DNA of 64,000 nucleotides from Ctena decussata (GCA_963989385.1 OZ022515.1:10386803-10450802); one strand, 5' to 3'; shown: positions 44,889 through 57,557, counted from the first letter of the stretch. Numbers and translations: made by a program. Notes: generated from the letters alone by a model not told the origin.

Positions 44889-46782
44889 TAGCTCACCTGA
44901 GCACGAAGTGCTCAAGGTGAGCTATTGTGATCGATATTTGTCCGTCGTCCGTCTGTCCGTCCGTCCGTCGTCAACAATTTCTTCAAACGACATCTCCTCC
45001 TAGACCAGTGGGCCAATTTCAAAATAATTTCACACAAATGTTTCTGGTATAGCCCTGAACCAAAATTGCTAAAATGATTCCGCTCCGCTGAACAAAATGG
45101 CCGCCAGAGCTAAAAATAGAAAAACCTTTAAACGACATCTCCTCTGAAGCCAATGGCTCGATTTCAAAAAAAATTCACAGAAATGTTTGACTCATTTCCC
45201 TGAACCAAAATTGCTAAAACGGTTCCATTCCGCTGAATAAAATGGCCGCCAGAGCTAAAAATAGAAATCTAAAAATAGAAAAACCTTTAAAAGACATCTC
45301 CTCTGAAGCCAATGGCTCGATTTCAAAATAATTTCACAGAAATGTTTGACTCATTGCCCTGAACCAAAATTGCTAAAATGGTTCTACTCCGCTGAACAAA
45401 TTGGCCACCAGAGCTAAAAATAGAAATAAATCTTAGGATGACACAGAGGGCACAGTTTTGATCCAATCTTCATGAAACTTTGTTAGAATGTTTATCTTAA
45501 TGAAATCTAGACCAAGTTTGAAACTGGGTCATGTTGGATCAAAAAACTAGGTCACTAGGTCAAATCTTAGAAAAACCTTGTATACACTGTAGAGGGCACA
45601 GTTATGATCCAATCTTCATGAAACTTTGTCAGAATGTTTATCCTTATACAATCTAGGCCAAGATTGAAAATGAGTCATGATGGGTCAAAAACTAGGTCAC
45701 TAGGTCAAATCTCATAAAAACCATGTGAATGCTCTCGAGGGCACAGTTATAATCCAATCTTCATGAAACTTTATCAGAATGTTTATCCTTATACAATCTA
45801 GGCCAAGATTGAAACTGAGTCACGTTGGGATACCCTGATGTCCGTCGTCCGTCGTACGTCCGTCCGGACGTCCGTCAACTTTTGCTTGTGTACACTCTAG
45901 CAGGCACAGTTTCGATCCAATCTTTATGAAACTTTGTCAGAATGTTAGTCTTTATAAAATCTAGGCCAAGTTCGAAACTGGGTCATGTCGGGTCAAAAAC
46001 TAGGTCACTAGGTCAAATCTTAGAAAAACCTTGAATACACTCTAGAGGGCACAGTTATGATTCAATCTTCATGAAACTTTGTCAGAATGCTTATCTTTAC
46101 GAAATACAGCCCAGATTTGAAACTGGGTCATGTCAGGTCAAAAACTAGGTCACTAGGTCAGATCTTAGAAAAACCATGTGAATGCTCTAGAGGGCACAGT
46201 TTTGTTCCAATCTTCATGAAACTTTGTCAATATGTTTATCTCCAACAAATCTAGACTGAGGGTGCAACTGGGTCATGTTGGATCAAAAACTAGGTTACTA
46301 GGTCAAACCTTAGAAAAACATTGTGGATATTCCAGAGGGCACAGTTTTGGTTCAATCTTCATGAAACTTTGTCAGAATGATTATCTTAATAAAATCTAGA
46401 CCAAGTTTGAAACTTGGTGTTGTCAGGTCAAAAACTAGGTCACTAGGTCAAATCATAGAAAAGCCTTGTGTACTCAATTTATGCTTTATTTTGCATTGAA
46501 TCTTCATGAAACTTTGTCAGAATGTTTATCTTCATGAAACGTAGGTCAAGTTTGAAACTGAATAATGTCTGATCAAAAACTAGATGGCCAGGTCAGATCT
46601 TAGAAAAACATTGTTTACACACTAGAGGGCACAGTTTTGATCCAATCTTCATGAAACTTTGTCAGAGTATAGATTAGAAAGTGCAAAACTGCTCCAATTG
46701 AACCATTATCAAATAGATGATCTTCCATGTTATTTCATCATAACTCAGGTGAGCGATTTAGGTCCATCATGGACCTCTTGTT
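44889..46782 (+). mobile_element. pearl-like element E2, mosaic, ends at a splice acceptor
   Basis: Head, both core types and tail as in E1. At 45829-45886 an internal GGGATACCCTGATGTCCGTC segment with GTCCG repeats appears that matches the head region of E3 (59360-59430), so a second head is embedded mid-element. The CTCTTGTT tail end lies 11 nt upstream of the exon at 46794. Confidence 0.75.
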
Positions 46783-46793
46783 ATCTTTGATAG

Positions 46794-46983
46794 GTTGACG
46801 GAGTTATGGAACAGGTTCCGTTTGAAGACGAAGACGGCAATTTCAAAGTTACTTTTTACAATGGACAGCTGATTGCTGAAGCTCTTGGATGTGATTTTAT
46901 TGTTGGTTTCGATGGAGAAAAAAGGGCATCTGTCTTTGCTCCAAGGATACATGGGGAGAAGCTTGATGGATTTTGCGGCAATT
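46794..46983 (+). CDS. VWD domain exon, C-terminal part
   Basis: It starts on a codon boundary after an unusual, pyrimidine-poor acceptor (ATCTTTGATAG) and reads VDGVMEQVPFEDED, then GCDFIVGFDGEKRA, then GEKLDGFCGN. The donor is GTAAGT after the first base (T) of a Cys codon. With the next exon this gives CGNCDGDPKNDF, the end signature of VWD domains. The 190-nt exon follows element E2 with only 11 nt between. No stop or frame break. Confidence 0.92.
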
Positions 46984-47010
46984 GTAAGTTATTGTAGTTT
47001 TATAAGTTTC

Positions 47011-47345
47011 TCATGTATAACTGAATTTATTAAACGAGTCGGGGGGAAAAAGATAAGATGAGAGGCTATGCCTAGCATCTTATCAGTTTTCCCCGACGAG
47101 TTTAATAAATTCTATAATTCAGGAGCACGAATGCAAGATTCTATTCATCATATGACACTAAAATTGCATTTTATTAGCAAATTTTGCACTAAAATGTCAC
47201 GATTTTGCCAGTAGAAAATGTGACGTTTTTATGGAGGTTAACGCATAACGTTACGACGTAATTTTCATATTTAAACTACTAGTTGATTATCGTTTTAAAT
47301 GCATGATGCTACACACTCTCAGATGTGACGCCATATGATAAAATC
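47011..47345. repeat. repeat X copy 2 with hairpin Q copy 3
   Basis: The hairpin at 47022-47117 (GAATTTATTAAACGAGTCGG and mirror) continues into sequence that is the inverted, diverged counterpart of 37140-37400. This suggests Q is the terminal part of the X element. Confidence 0.6.
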
Positions 47346-47617
47346 AGGTAAATGTTTCCTACCAATAGCTTAATTTTTATCCAATCTTCTTCAAACTTGC
47401 AGATAAGCAGGGCATGGATAAAATCTTGCTTGAAAAGTTTGTTGAAAATGGTCACTTAAACACTTTCTTCCCCATGAGATACTCATAAAAGGACCAGTTG
47501 CCATTTGTGAACAATTAGCCTTATTTAAGGGATGTTCATCCATAAAAAAATTAGTCAAAAGGAGCTTTGTTTTGTGTAAACTATGTCTTAAAAGTGGATG
47601 GAGTAATTCTATACCAG
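47346..47617. other. intronic spacer, nothing recognised
   Basis: No repeat partner, splice-site pair or conserved frame seen. Confidence 0.4.
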
Positions 47618-47821
47618 CAGAGCTCTAGATAAGAGGGAGTATTTGGTGATAATAAGGGATAATTTTTGTTATTTCTGCTTAAAAACATATGATGTGACCC
47701 CTCATCTGAACCGTCTCGACGAGACGGTTCAGATGAGGGGTCACAACATATGGTTTCAGTGAGAACTAAAAAAAATTATCCATCAATTATCATCAAATAC
47801 TCCCTCTTATCTAGAGCTCTG
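47618..47821. mobile_element. MITE family M, copy 3
   Basis: CAGAGCTCTAGATAAGAGGG to CTTATCTAGAGCTCTG with the GAACCGTCTCGACGAGACGG centre. Flanks show only a rough repeat (ATACC), so the target site has decayed. Confidence 0.8.
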
Positions 47822-47953
47822 ACATACCTGTGCTAAAACACAGCACTTTATTTGCAATTTTTAGATTTTTGTGTATTTTGCCCCTACCAATTTTGTGGAA
47901 AACCACAGTGTTTCTCCACCAAGCAATAGAATTGCACTTCCTTTGTTGCAAGT

Positions 47954-48474
47954 ACAGTCGAACTTCGATGGCTCGAACTCCCGGGGACCACCGAAAAAAG
48001 TTCGACCGATCGGTAGTTCGAGCCATTGAAGAACAGCTCAACACGGTCCCACTTTATGCACTATGTTTTTCTATCGAAAACTTCCTGTATTTTGATCGGT
48101 CACTCTTTGAACCTTTGCACTTTCAGGTAGATAAAACAAAACATTACAGAAGTTTAATTACAATATAAAAAGATCAAGATAAGCACCTGATGGCCAATAC
48201 TTGTAATCGGTAGGATCTACATTTAGTCCGGTCATTAAACTTGGAAATTTTTAAAAGGAAATAGGTGCAAGCCATCGGTGTTTATTTTACATAGAAAGTG
48301 GTTTCTAGGGACCAGACTTGGGGTTCGAGCGCGAGCCATCGTTGTTCGAGCCAATTGTGGCATGTTTAGTTAAAATGAATAGGGATTTTGCCGGGACTGG
48401 AAAGTCAGTTCGACCGAAACGTGGTGTTCGAGCCTTCCGAGTTCGAGCCAGTGAAGTTCGACTGTATTTGTCAA
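47954..48474. mobile_element. pogo/Tigger-like non-autonomous element
   Basis: It starts TACAGTCGAACTTCGATGGC and ends GCCAGTGAAGTTCGACTGTA, so TA-bounded inverted repeats with repeated GGTTCGAGCC-type words inside both ends. CAGT-type termini and TA targets fit the pogo branch of Tc1/mariner. No transposase frame survives. An isolated similar right end lies at 48884-48956. Confidence 0.7.
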
Positions 48475-48570
48475 TGACTGGACATTTCAGAATTATAAGC
48501 ATTTTTCTGTAATTGCTCACAAAATATCATTTAATTATGCCTGTACCAGGAAAACACCCTTATGGCAACT

Positions 48571-48680
48571 GGGGCCGTATTCATAAAGCCACTTAAGTCG
48601 TTGCTATGCGGTTGCTAAGGCTAAATTTCTTTGAAGGAGATTCCCTACAACTATGAAATTTGGTCTGGAGGAACAGTCTT
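48571..48680. mobile_element. MITE family P, half copy
   Basis: Begins GGGGCCGTATTCATAAAGCC and follows the family as far as the hairpin centre (GGAACAGTCTT), then stops. Loss of exactly one arm suggests deletion at the loop. Confidence 0.75.
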
Positions 48681-48883
48681 ATCTTTATCAAGTGTACTAA
48701 TGTCCATGTTTATTACGTGGTTGATCTTTTCATCTCGTAAATAAAAATATAAACATATTTTTCATTGTTGTTTTATTTTATCGCCCAGAAAGTGCAAAAG
48801 GGTCAACGAGTGGCTTAAATTATGACCAGTCAATAAACCCTTGCTTTTATACATACGGCTGGACCTTGTGAGTTGGTCTTCAA

Positions 48884-48956
48884 TGGCTCGAACTACCGAT
48901 CGCTCGAACTTTTTTGGGTGGTCCCGGCGAGTTCGAGCCATCGAAGTTCGACTGTA
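48884..48956. mobile_element. pogo-like terminal fragment
   Basis: Contains GGCTCGAACTACCGATCGC and ends GCCATCGAAGTTCGACTGTA, matching the right end of 47954-48474. Confidence 0.55.
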
Positions 48957-49108
48957 ATTTTTAATCGGTGAAGAAGTAATGGAAAATTGTAAAATGTCAG
49001 GGAAAGGTCAGGAATTTTAAAGTGGCGGATAAGTTGCTACCCTGTAAGAGTTAATACGGTATCATCTTAATTATAGAATTAAATAACTTGAGATTAGTTA
49101 TTTGTTTA

Positions 49109-52100
49109 TACCCCCGGTATACGAAGTATATAGGGGGTATATAGTTTTTGGTTTTTCCGTTAATATGTTCGTGTGTGTGTATGTTAACATTTTTTCTGTC
49201 AAAGTTTTCTCAGGAACCATGATAGCTAGGATCTTGAAATTTGGTACAAACGTTGGGTATGACTAGTTGTACCGTGTAAGAGACAATCAGCTTTCTCCTG
49301 CTTATTATTCCCTTTGTTTGTCCATTTTTTCTTTCTCTCCATTAAAATTTCTGTCACAGATTTCTCAGGAACCATGATAGCAAGGAACTTGAAATTTGGT
49401 ACACACGTTGGGTATGACTAGTTGTACCGTGTAAGAGACAATCAGCCTTCTCCTGCTTATCATTCCCTTTGTTTGTCCATTTTTTCTTTCTCTCCATTAA
49501 AATTTCTGTCACAGATTTCTCAGGAACCATGATAGCTAGGATCTTGAAATATGGTACAAACGTTGGGTATGACTAGTTGTACCGTGTAAGAGACAATCAG
49601 CCTTCTCCTGCTTATCATTCCCTTTGTTTGTCCATTTTTTCTTTCTCTCCATTAAAATTTCTGTCACAGATTTCTCAGGAACCAGGATAGCTAGGATCTT
49701 GAAATTTGGTACAAACGTTGGGTATGACTAGTTGTACGGTGAAAGAGACAATCAGCCTTCTCCTGCTTATCATTCCCTTTGTTTGTTCACCTTTGTTTGT
49801 TCATTTTTTCTTTCTCTCCAATAAAATTTCTGTCACAGATTTCTCAGGAACCATGATAGCTAGGATCTTGAAATTTGGTACAAACATTGGGTATGACTAG
49901 TTGTACCATGTAAGAGACAATCAACCTTCTCATGCTTATTATTCCCTTTGTTTGTCCATTTTTTCTTTCTCTCCTATAAAATTTCTGTCACAGATTTCTC
50001 AGGAACCATGATAGCTAGGATCTTGAAATTTGGTACAAACGTTGGGTATGGCTAGTTGTACCGTGTAAGAGACAATCAGCCTTTTCCTGCTTATCATTCC
50101 TTTTGTTTGTCCATTTTTTCTTTCTCTCCAATAAAATTTCTGTCACAGATTTCTCAGGAACCACGATAGCTAGGATCTTGAAATTTGGTACAAACGTTGG
50201 GTATGACTAGTTGTATGGTGTAAGAGACAATCAGCCTTCTCCTGCTTATCATTCCCTTTGTTTGTTCATTTTTTAGCTCACCTGGCCCGAAGGGCCATAG
50301 TGAGCTATTGTCATACCAATGCGTCCGGCGTGCGTCGTGCGTCGTGCGTCCGTGCGTCGTCCGTCAACACCTAAAAACAAATATTCAAACATCTTCTTCT
50401 GTAAAACTACTGGTCCCATGGTTCTCAAATTTCACATGGAGCATGACCTGACTCCAGGGTCTCAGAATTGTAAAATTGGGTCAGGTTGAAAATCCAAGAT
50501 GGCCGCTGTTACTAAAAATAGCAAAAACAACAAAATAAACTTCTTCTCCAGAACCACTGGGTATATTTGTCTGAATTTTGGCATGGAACATCAGTGAATC
50601 CTTGGTATTCAAAATTGTAAATATGAAAAAAATCTGTAGCGGAGTTTTGGCACAGTGACCTACTTTCTGTTTACGTGTGTAATTTTGCTCAAATGCCAAT
50701 GTCAAAAAATGACCTATTTAAACAACTTCAAACAACTTCTTCTCTAAAACCACTGAACCAATGGATCTCAAATTTCACATGGAGCATGACCAGACTGCAG
50801 GGTTTCAAAATTGTAAAATTGGGTCAGGTCAAGAATCCAAGATGGCTGCCGTTACTAAAAATAGCAAAAACAACAAAATCAACTTCTTCTCCAGAACCAT
50901 TTGGTATACATGTATTTGGTTGAAAGTTTGCATGGAACATAAGTGGGACCTTGGTATTGAAAATTGTAAAAATAAAAAAAATCTATAGCGGAATTAGGTC
51001 ACAGTGACCTACTTAGCGTTTACAAGGCCGATTTTGCTCAAATGTCAATATCTAAAGAAAATGCAACCAATTCTGACCAGATTTGGTCAGAAATGGTTCT
51101 TGAATGGAATTATTTCAATTTTGTGCCAGTTGACTATCCAAGATGGCCACCATGGGGGCCGTTACTAAAAATAGCACAAACATAAAAATTACAATTACTC
51201 AAGAACCCTTGAATGGAATTGGACCAATTTTGTGTCAGAATGTTCCTTGCATGGAGCCGTTTCGATTAATTGCAATTTGGCAATCCAAAATGGCCGCCAT
51301 CTGGTGTTACTAAAAATAGCACAAACATAAAAATGACAATTACTCAAGAACCCTTGAATGGAATTGGACCAATTTTGTGTCAGAATGTTCCTTGCATGAA
51401 GTCGTTTCGATTAATTGCAATTTGGCATTCCAAGATGGCCGCCATCTGCCGTTACTAAAAATAGCACAAAACATGAAAATGACAATATCTCAGTAACCGC
51501 TGAATGGATTTTGACGAAATTTGTGTCAAAATGATTCTTGCATTGAGATGTTTCAAAAATATCTAACTGTAGACCAGTCATATTGGCCTCTGTTACTAAA
51601 AATGGAAAAATGTGAAAATTAGAAAATCTCAATGGAATTGGGTTAATTTTGTGTCAGAATGGTCCTTTCATTAAGCTTTGTTGATTTTTTGCATTTTGGC
51701 ATTCCAAGATGGCTGCCATCTGCCATTACTAAAAATAGCACAAAACATGAAAATGACAATATCTCAGTAACCGCTGAATGGATTTTGACGAAATTTGTGT
51801 CAAAATGATTCTTGCATTGAGATGTTTCAAAAATATCTAACTGTAGACCAGTCATGTTGGCCTCTGTTACTAAATATAGAAAAATGTGAAAATTAGAAAA
51901 TCTCAATGGAATTGGACCAAATTTGTGTCAAAATGGTCCTTGCATGAAGGCTTTTCGATTTTTTACATTTTAGCAATCCAAGATGGCAGCCATCTGCCAT
52001 TACTAAAAATAGTACAAAACATGAAACTGGCAATATCTCAGTAACCCCTGAATGGATTTTGATGAAATTTGTGGCAAAATGATTCTTGCATTGAGGTGTT

Positions 52101-54390
52101 TCAAAAGTAAATATATAAAGACCAGGCAAGTTGGTCTCTGTAACTAAAAGTAGCAAAATGTGAAAATGAGAAATTCTCAGTGGAATTGGACCAATTTTGT
52201 ATCAGAATGGTCCTGTTGCACAATAGCCAGGTGAGCGATATCAGGCCCATTTGGGCCTCTTGTTCTTTCTCTCCTATAAAATTTCTGTCACAGATTTCTC
52301 AGGAACCATGATAGCTAGGATCTTGAAATTTGGTACAAACATTGGGTATGACTAGTTGTACCGTGTAAGAGACAATCAGCCTTCTCCTGCTTATCATTCC
52401 CTTTGTTTGTCCATTTTTTCTTTCTCTCCATTAAAATTTCTGTCACAGATTTCTCAGGAACCACAATAGCTAGGATCTTGAAATTTGGTACAAACATTGG
52501 GTATGGCTAATTGTACAGTGTAAGAGACAATCAGCCTTCTCCTGCTTATCATTCCCTTTGTTTGTTCACCTTTGTTTGTTCATTTTTTCTTTCTCTCCAA
52601 TAAAATTTCTGTCACAGATTTCTCAGGAACCATGATAGCTAGGATCTTGAAATTTGGTACAAACATTGGGTATGACTAGTTGTACCGTGTAAGAGACAAT
52701 CAATCTTCTCCTGCTTATCATTCCCTTTGTTTGTCCAGTTTTTCTTTCTCTCCTATAAAATTTCTGTCACAGATTTCTCAGGAACCATGATAGCTAGGAT
52801 CTTGAAATTTGGTACAAACGTTGGGTATGACTAGTTGTACCGTGTAAGAGACAATCAGCCTTTTCCTGCTTATCATTCCTTTTGTTTGTCCATTTTTTCT
52901 TTCTCTCCATTAAAATTTCTGTCACAGATTTCTCAGGAACCACGATAGCTAGGATCTTGAAATTTGGTACAAACGTTGGGTATGACTAGTTGTACGGTGT
53001 AAGAGACAATCAGCCTTCTCCTGCTTATTATTCCCTTTGTTTTTCATTTTTTCTTTCTCTCCTATAAAATTTCTGTCACAGATTTCTCAGGAACCATGAT
53101 AGCTAGGATCTTGAAATTTGGTACAAACGTTGGGTATGACTAGTTGTACCGTGTAAGAGACAATCAGCCTTTTCCTGCTTATCATTCCTTTTGTTTGTCC
53201 ACTTTTTCTTTCTCTCCATTAAAATTTCTGTCACAGATTTCTCAGGAACCACAATAGCTAGGATCTTGAAATTTGGTACAAACATTGGGTATGGCTAATT
53301 GTACAGTGTAAGAGACAATCAGACTTCTCCTGCTTATCATTCCCTTTGTTTGTCCATTTTTTTCTTTCTCTCCATTAAAATTTCTGTCACAGATTTCTCA
53401 GAAACCACAACTGCTAGGATTTTGAAATTTGGTACAAACATTGGAAATGACTTGTTGTACCGTGTAAGAGACAATCAGCCTTCTCTTGCTTATCATTCCC
53501 TTTGTTTGTCCATTTTTTCTTTCTCTCCAAATAAATTTGTCACAGATTTCTCAGAACCACAACAGCTAGGATTTTGAAATTTGGTACAAAAGTTGGATAT
53601 GACTAGTTGTACAGTGTAAGAGACAATTAGCCTTCTTTTGCTTATCATTCCCTTTGTTTGTTCATTTTTTCATTCTCTCCTATAAAATTACTTTTTTTTC
53701 CTGTCCAAGATTTTTCAGGAACCACAACTGCTAGGATTTTGAACTTGGGTGCAAATGTTGGAAATGACTGGTTGTATCATGTAAGAGAGTATCAACTACC
53801 TTCTGCATATCATTCCCTTTGTTTGTCCATTTTTCTTTCTCTCCAATTTATTTTTGTCACAGTTTTCTCTGTTCCTAAGAGAGCCACAGTCTTCAAATTT
53901 TGTATACATCTTGAGAATGGCCAAGTTTATTGTTGGAAAGAAAATCAAAACGCTAAGATTTTTTTTTTGCCTTCTTTTGCATTTTTTCTGTTTTTCCATC
54001 TTGATCTCCAATGGAATAAATGGGAAAATTTATGTCAAAGATTTCCCAGATTGCCATGTAATTAGGTTTAGTTATATATTAAAACTGACTAGTTGACATC
54101 ATCTGGATGCTGTTGCTGACTTAAGGTCAGTGTCACTGACATAGAAGTTTATGTAAACTTGTGTTGAAGTTTTGTGTTAAATTTGTATTTTCTTTTGATT
54201 ACATAATTTGCATATTTTAATGGAACCATTGTGTATTTGTCTAAAGGCCTTTCACTGTATTTGTAAATGATTGTCCATTCATCTGTCTGTTATTTAACAT
54301 TTGCTTTAAAATTTTGTATTAAGTGTGTTTATATAAGGTGATGGCGCTGGCCGGGGGTATACGTGAGCCCCTGCTCACATGCTCTTGTTG
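49109..54390 (+). mobile_element. pearl-like element A2, hosting L
   Basis: Head TACCCCCGGTATACGAAG with mirror; more than twenty cores at a 155-bp spacing (for example CTTTCTCTCC at 49331, 49486, 49641); tail CCGGGGGTATACGTGAGC, hairpin and CTCTTGTTG. The cores before L are nearly uniform, suggesting recent amplification. Cores near the tail (53500-54060) are diverged. Element L interrupts at 50274. Confidence 0.75.
50274..52264 (+). mobile_element. pearl-like element L, nested in A2
   Basis: Head TAGCTCACCTGGCCCGAAGG with GCCATAGTGAGCT, then GCGTCGTGCGTCC repeats (50321-50365). Cores contain CCAAGATGGCCGC and GTTACTAAAAATAGCAAAAA. Tail CAGGTGAGCGATATCAGG, hairpin AGGCCCATTTGGGCCT and CTTGTT. 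A2 resumes immediately with CTTTCTCTCC. Confidence 0.72.
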
Positions 54391-54927
54391 AGAAAATCTG
54401 AAGTTTCCGTTGAAAAAATTTAAGTTCGTAATGTTATTGAAAGATTGATGGAGCATGGTATACATTATTTGCCATGCTACGGAACAAATGACATCATATA
54501 TCTGTTACCATAGCAACTAAGACTTCATATTGATCTCTAAGTGACGTCATGGAGATGTTATTCTGCCAAGGTACTAAGCACAACAGTTGGTAATTCCATA
54601 GTTGCTATGGTAACAGATCTACAGCATCATCTCATTTTTTAATTTGAGAGGGGAGCATGGCATACAATGTATGCTATGCGCCTCTCGAATTATAAGTGAG
54701 ATGAGATGCTACCTGAAATTCATACAATGGAAAATTGTATTTTTCTCAAATCTATAATTCATTCTCAAATATTTACACTTGCCACTGACTTTCCGTTGGT
54801 AAACTGTTTAGATCAACTTGCTTCATACACTGATGAATGACGATTGATCATGTGACGTTGTCTTCAGGCGACGTCTACAGTAAACGAACATCTTAAATAA
54901 TTTAATTCTCTGTTGTTATCATTTCAG
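54391..54927. repeat. intronic repeat shared with 24530-24790, then acceptor region
   Basis: 54470-54735 matches the earlier repeat (GTTACCATAGCAACTAAG, GCACAACAGTTGGTAATTCC). It ends in a GAGATGAGATGC foldback (CATCTCATTTTTTAATT and AATTATAAGTGAGATG). The last 180 bp lack recognised repeats and finish in an ordinary acceptor (TATCATTTCAG). Confidence 0.5.
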
Positions 54928-55060
54928 GTGATGGAGACCCGAAAAATGATTTTATGATGACCAACGGCACAAATATTATAAACCATCCTCAGCGTGACGC
55001 TGTTTGGGGTCGGCTCTGGGAAAGGCCTGATGATAGTGAACCTGAATTTGTTGTATCAAA
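54928..55060 (+). CDS. VWD domain end and linker exon
   Basis: Two bases complete the Cys codon split at 46983. It then reads DGDPKNDFMMTNGTNI, the typical VWD end (CGNCDG..NDF), and AVWGRLWERPDDSEPE, a linker toward the C8-type region. Acceptor ATTTCAG, donor GTAAGT, ends in phase 2 (AA). MITE M5 begins 80 bp downstream. Confidence 0.92.
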
Positions 55061-55139
55061 GTAAGTCATATTCCTTGATTTCCTTTCCTTGACGGGGCGG
55101 TACTTATTTCTGGCCTTACCTTCAATGAGTGTATTTTCT

Positions 55140-55343
55140 CAGAGCTCCAGATAAGAGGGGGTATTGAGGATAATTCGAAGATAAGTTTTCTTATTTCTCA
55201 ACGAAAAACATATGTTGTGACCCCTCATTAGAACCGTCTCAACGAGACGGTTCTAATGATCGGTTACAAAATATGTTTTTATGGAAAAATATGGATAATT
55301 ATCCCTAAATTATCTCTGTTACCTCTTCTTATCTGGAGCACTG
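55140..55343. mobile_element. MITE family M, copy 5
   Basis: CAGAGCTCCAGATAAGAGGG to TTATCTGGAGCACTG. TTTTCT flanks both sides (55134-55139, 55344-55349). Confidence 0.8.
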
Positions 55344-55457
55344 TTTTCTGGAAAGGTATAATGGGGTAATGGTTTTATGCTCACTCATGTAGAACAAAGT
55401 TCACCTTTACAAAATGCATGCATTAAATGATTGGATACCGCACGACAATCTTCTTTT

Positions 55458-56465
55458 TAGCTAACCTGAATGAAGTTCAGGAAGAGCTATTGCACTACCC
55501 CGGTGTCGGCGTTGGCGTTGGTGTTGGCGGCAGCGGCGGCCCTAGCAAAATGTTAAACACTTATGTTAGAGTTTTTAAGACCTCATAGTTTCTAAACCCT
55601 TTGATGGATTTAAATGAGTTTTTAAGACCTCATAGTTTCTAAACCCTTTGATGGATTTAAATTATATGTGTTTTGCTAATAGATATTTGTCCTAAGTTTT
55701 ATTCAGCACCATCCCCACCCCTGTACATGAGCTATAGGTCAAGGTCACAGACTTAGAAATATCATGTTAAAGTTTTACATTAAAGTTTTTAAGATGTCAT
55801 ATTTTCTAAACCCTTTGATCAATTTGAATTATATTTTGTATGATGATAGATATTGGTCTGAAATTTTATTCCACAGCATCCCCACCCCTGTACATGACCT
55901 GTAGGTCAAGGTCACAGACTTAGACATTTCATGTTAAATTTTCTGTTAAAGCTTTTAAGATCTGAAGTTTCTAAACCCCTAAATGGATTTGAATTATATT
56001 TGGTATGATGATAGATATTGGTCCCAAACTTTGTTCAACCATATCCCCACCCCTGGACATGACCTATAGGTCAAGGTCTTTGACCTAGCAATTTCTTGTT
56101 AAAGTTTAATGTTAAAGTTTTCGGAAGCTGTCATTGTTTCTAAATCATTTGATCTGTTTAAACAATATTTGGTTTGATGATTTATTTATTTATTTTGTTT
56201 GATGATAGAGATTACTTGGAATTATCTACCCCCCCCCCCCCCAACACACACACACACACTTGAGCATGACCTATAGGTAAAGGTACACACATACACACCC
56301 ACCTTGAGCATGACCTATAGGTCAAGGTCAAGGACTGAGCAATTTTATGTTAAAGTTTTACTACAAAGTTTTTTTAAAGATCTCATAGTCTCTAAACCCT
56401 TTGATTGAATTGATTTATATTTATTTTGATGAAAGATATTGGTTAGAAATTTTATTCAACCCATC
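55458..56465 (+). mobile_element. pearl-like element K, tail missing
   Basis: Starts TAGCTAACCTGAATGAAG with GTTCAGGAAGAGCTA, then GGTGTCGGCGTTGGCG repeats. About five cores of roughly 175 bp contain CATCCCCACCCCTGTACATG and TATAGGTCAAGGTCACAGAC. No hairpin plus CTTGTT end is seen; it runs into a palindrome at about 56465. A C15 tract and (CA)n lie at 56229-56262. Confidence 0.6.
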
Positions 56466-56900
56466 CCCAGCCACCTCATCTGGATCTACACTGTTTGCAA
56501 ATTCAACAATTTTTCATTTTTTGGCGCTTTAAGGATTAAGGCTCCAAGAATGGAAATAGTTGAATTTGCAAAAAGTGTAGATCGAGATGAGGTGGCTCAT
56601 AATGAGCCACCTCATCTGGATCTACGCAATTTGCCTTCTAGTCTTTGAATTCTCAATATGATATAGCATGGATGAAACATTTTTTGAGATTTTGCAAACC
56701 TGTTATACAAAATCGTGGCCTGTTCAGCTTATCCCTTTAAGTGCCAAAAAAGCAGACAACAAAATTCACGTCTGCAAAAATTCAAAATATTTTTTATCCA
56801 AGCTACCGGTATATTATATTGAGAATTCAAGAACTAGAGGGCAAACTGTGTGAATCTACATGAGGGGGCTCCTTATGAGCTGCCTAATCAAGATCTGGCC
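56465..56900. repeat. nested palindromes
   Basis: CCACCTCATCTGGATCTACA-type ends recur several times in both directions (about 56470, 56590-56630, 56855-56890). ATTCTCAATATGATATAG is mirrored by TATATTGAGAATTC. At least two foldback copies appear to be nested. Confidence 0.5.
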
Positions 56901-57034
56901 TGTTTGCAAATCCTGCTTTTTTCGTCACTGACACTTACTGTGTGAACAGCTTTGTTATATCTGCAATGATCTTAGACTGTACAACATTGAATGTAGGAAA
57001 TACATTATTTTGAACTTAGTCGTTTTGAGAGTCA

Positions 57035-57248
57035 GGGGTCAAAGCACTTAAGTGGTTGCTATGCTGTTGCTAAGGCTTAATTTCTATAAAGGAGATTTCC
57101 TACAACTATGAAATTTGCTCTGGAGGAACAGTCTTTTTCAGACTGTTCCTCCAGAGCAAATTTCATAGTTGTAGGGAATCTCCTACATAGAAATTTAGCC
57201 TTAGCAACATCTTAGCAACAACTTAAGTGGGTTTGTAAATACGGCCCC
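57035..57248. mobile_element. MITE family P, copy 4
   Basis: Complete palindrome from GGGGTCAAAGCACTTAAGTG to TACGGCCCC, with the AGACTGTTCCTCC centre; more diverged at the ends than copies 1 and 2. Confidence 0.78.
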
Positions 57249-57344
57249 AGGCCAACTGGAAAGCTTTAGATAATGCTTGTTCTTAAAAGATGCTTTAGTG
57301 ATGTACACCATTCTGTGACAGTTTGCTGCACTGAGATATCATTT

Positions 57345-57557
57345 GAGCCGTGACACGACAAAACCAACAAAGTGGCATGTGTGCCCAGCGATGACTCAGA
57401 TCAGCCGGGGCAGCCACCAGGTCTAATCAAAGACTTCGCTGTGCACTTAAAGGGTAGCTAAGTGTCTAAGCTACCTCCATGCGGACAACAAAGACTCTGA
57501 TCTGAGTCTTCCCTGGGTGCAAAGGCCACTTTGTTTGTTTTGTTGTGTTGTGGGTCA
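57345..57557. mobile_element. MITE family N, copy 2, degraded
   Basis: GAGCCGTGACACGACAAAAC start and a weakened TTGTTGTGTTGTGGGTC end; the inner palindrome (GACTCAGATCAGCC) is recognisable. Confidence 0.7.

Noticed and set aside
44889..46782. Element ends as long terminal repeats of a retroelement
   Set aside because: Head and tail share only the short stem and lack LTR features; there is no PBS, PPT or pol sequence.
53299..54096. Hydrophobic frames (92-135 codons) near the end of A2
   Set aside because: They are diverged A cores rich in T; the apparent membrane-like composition comes from TTT/CTT codons.
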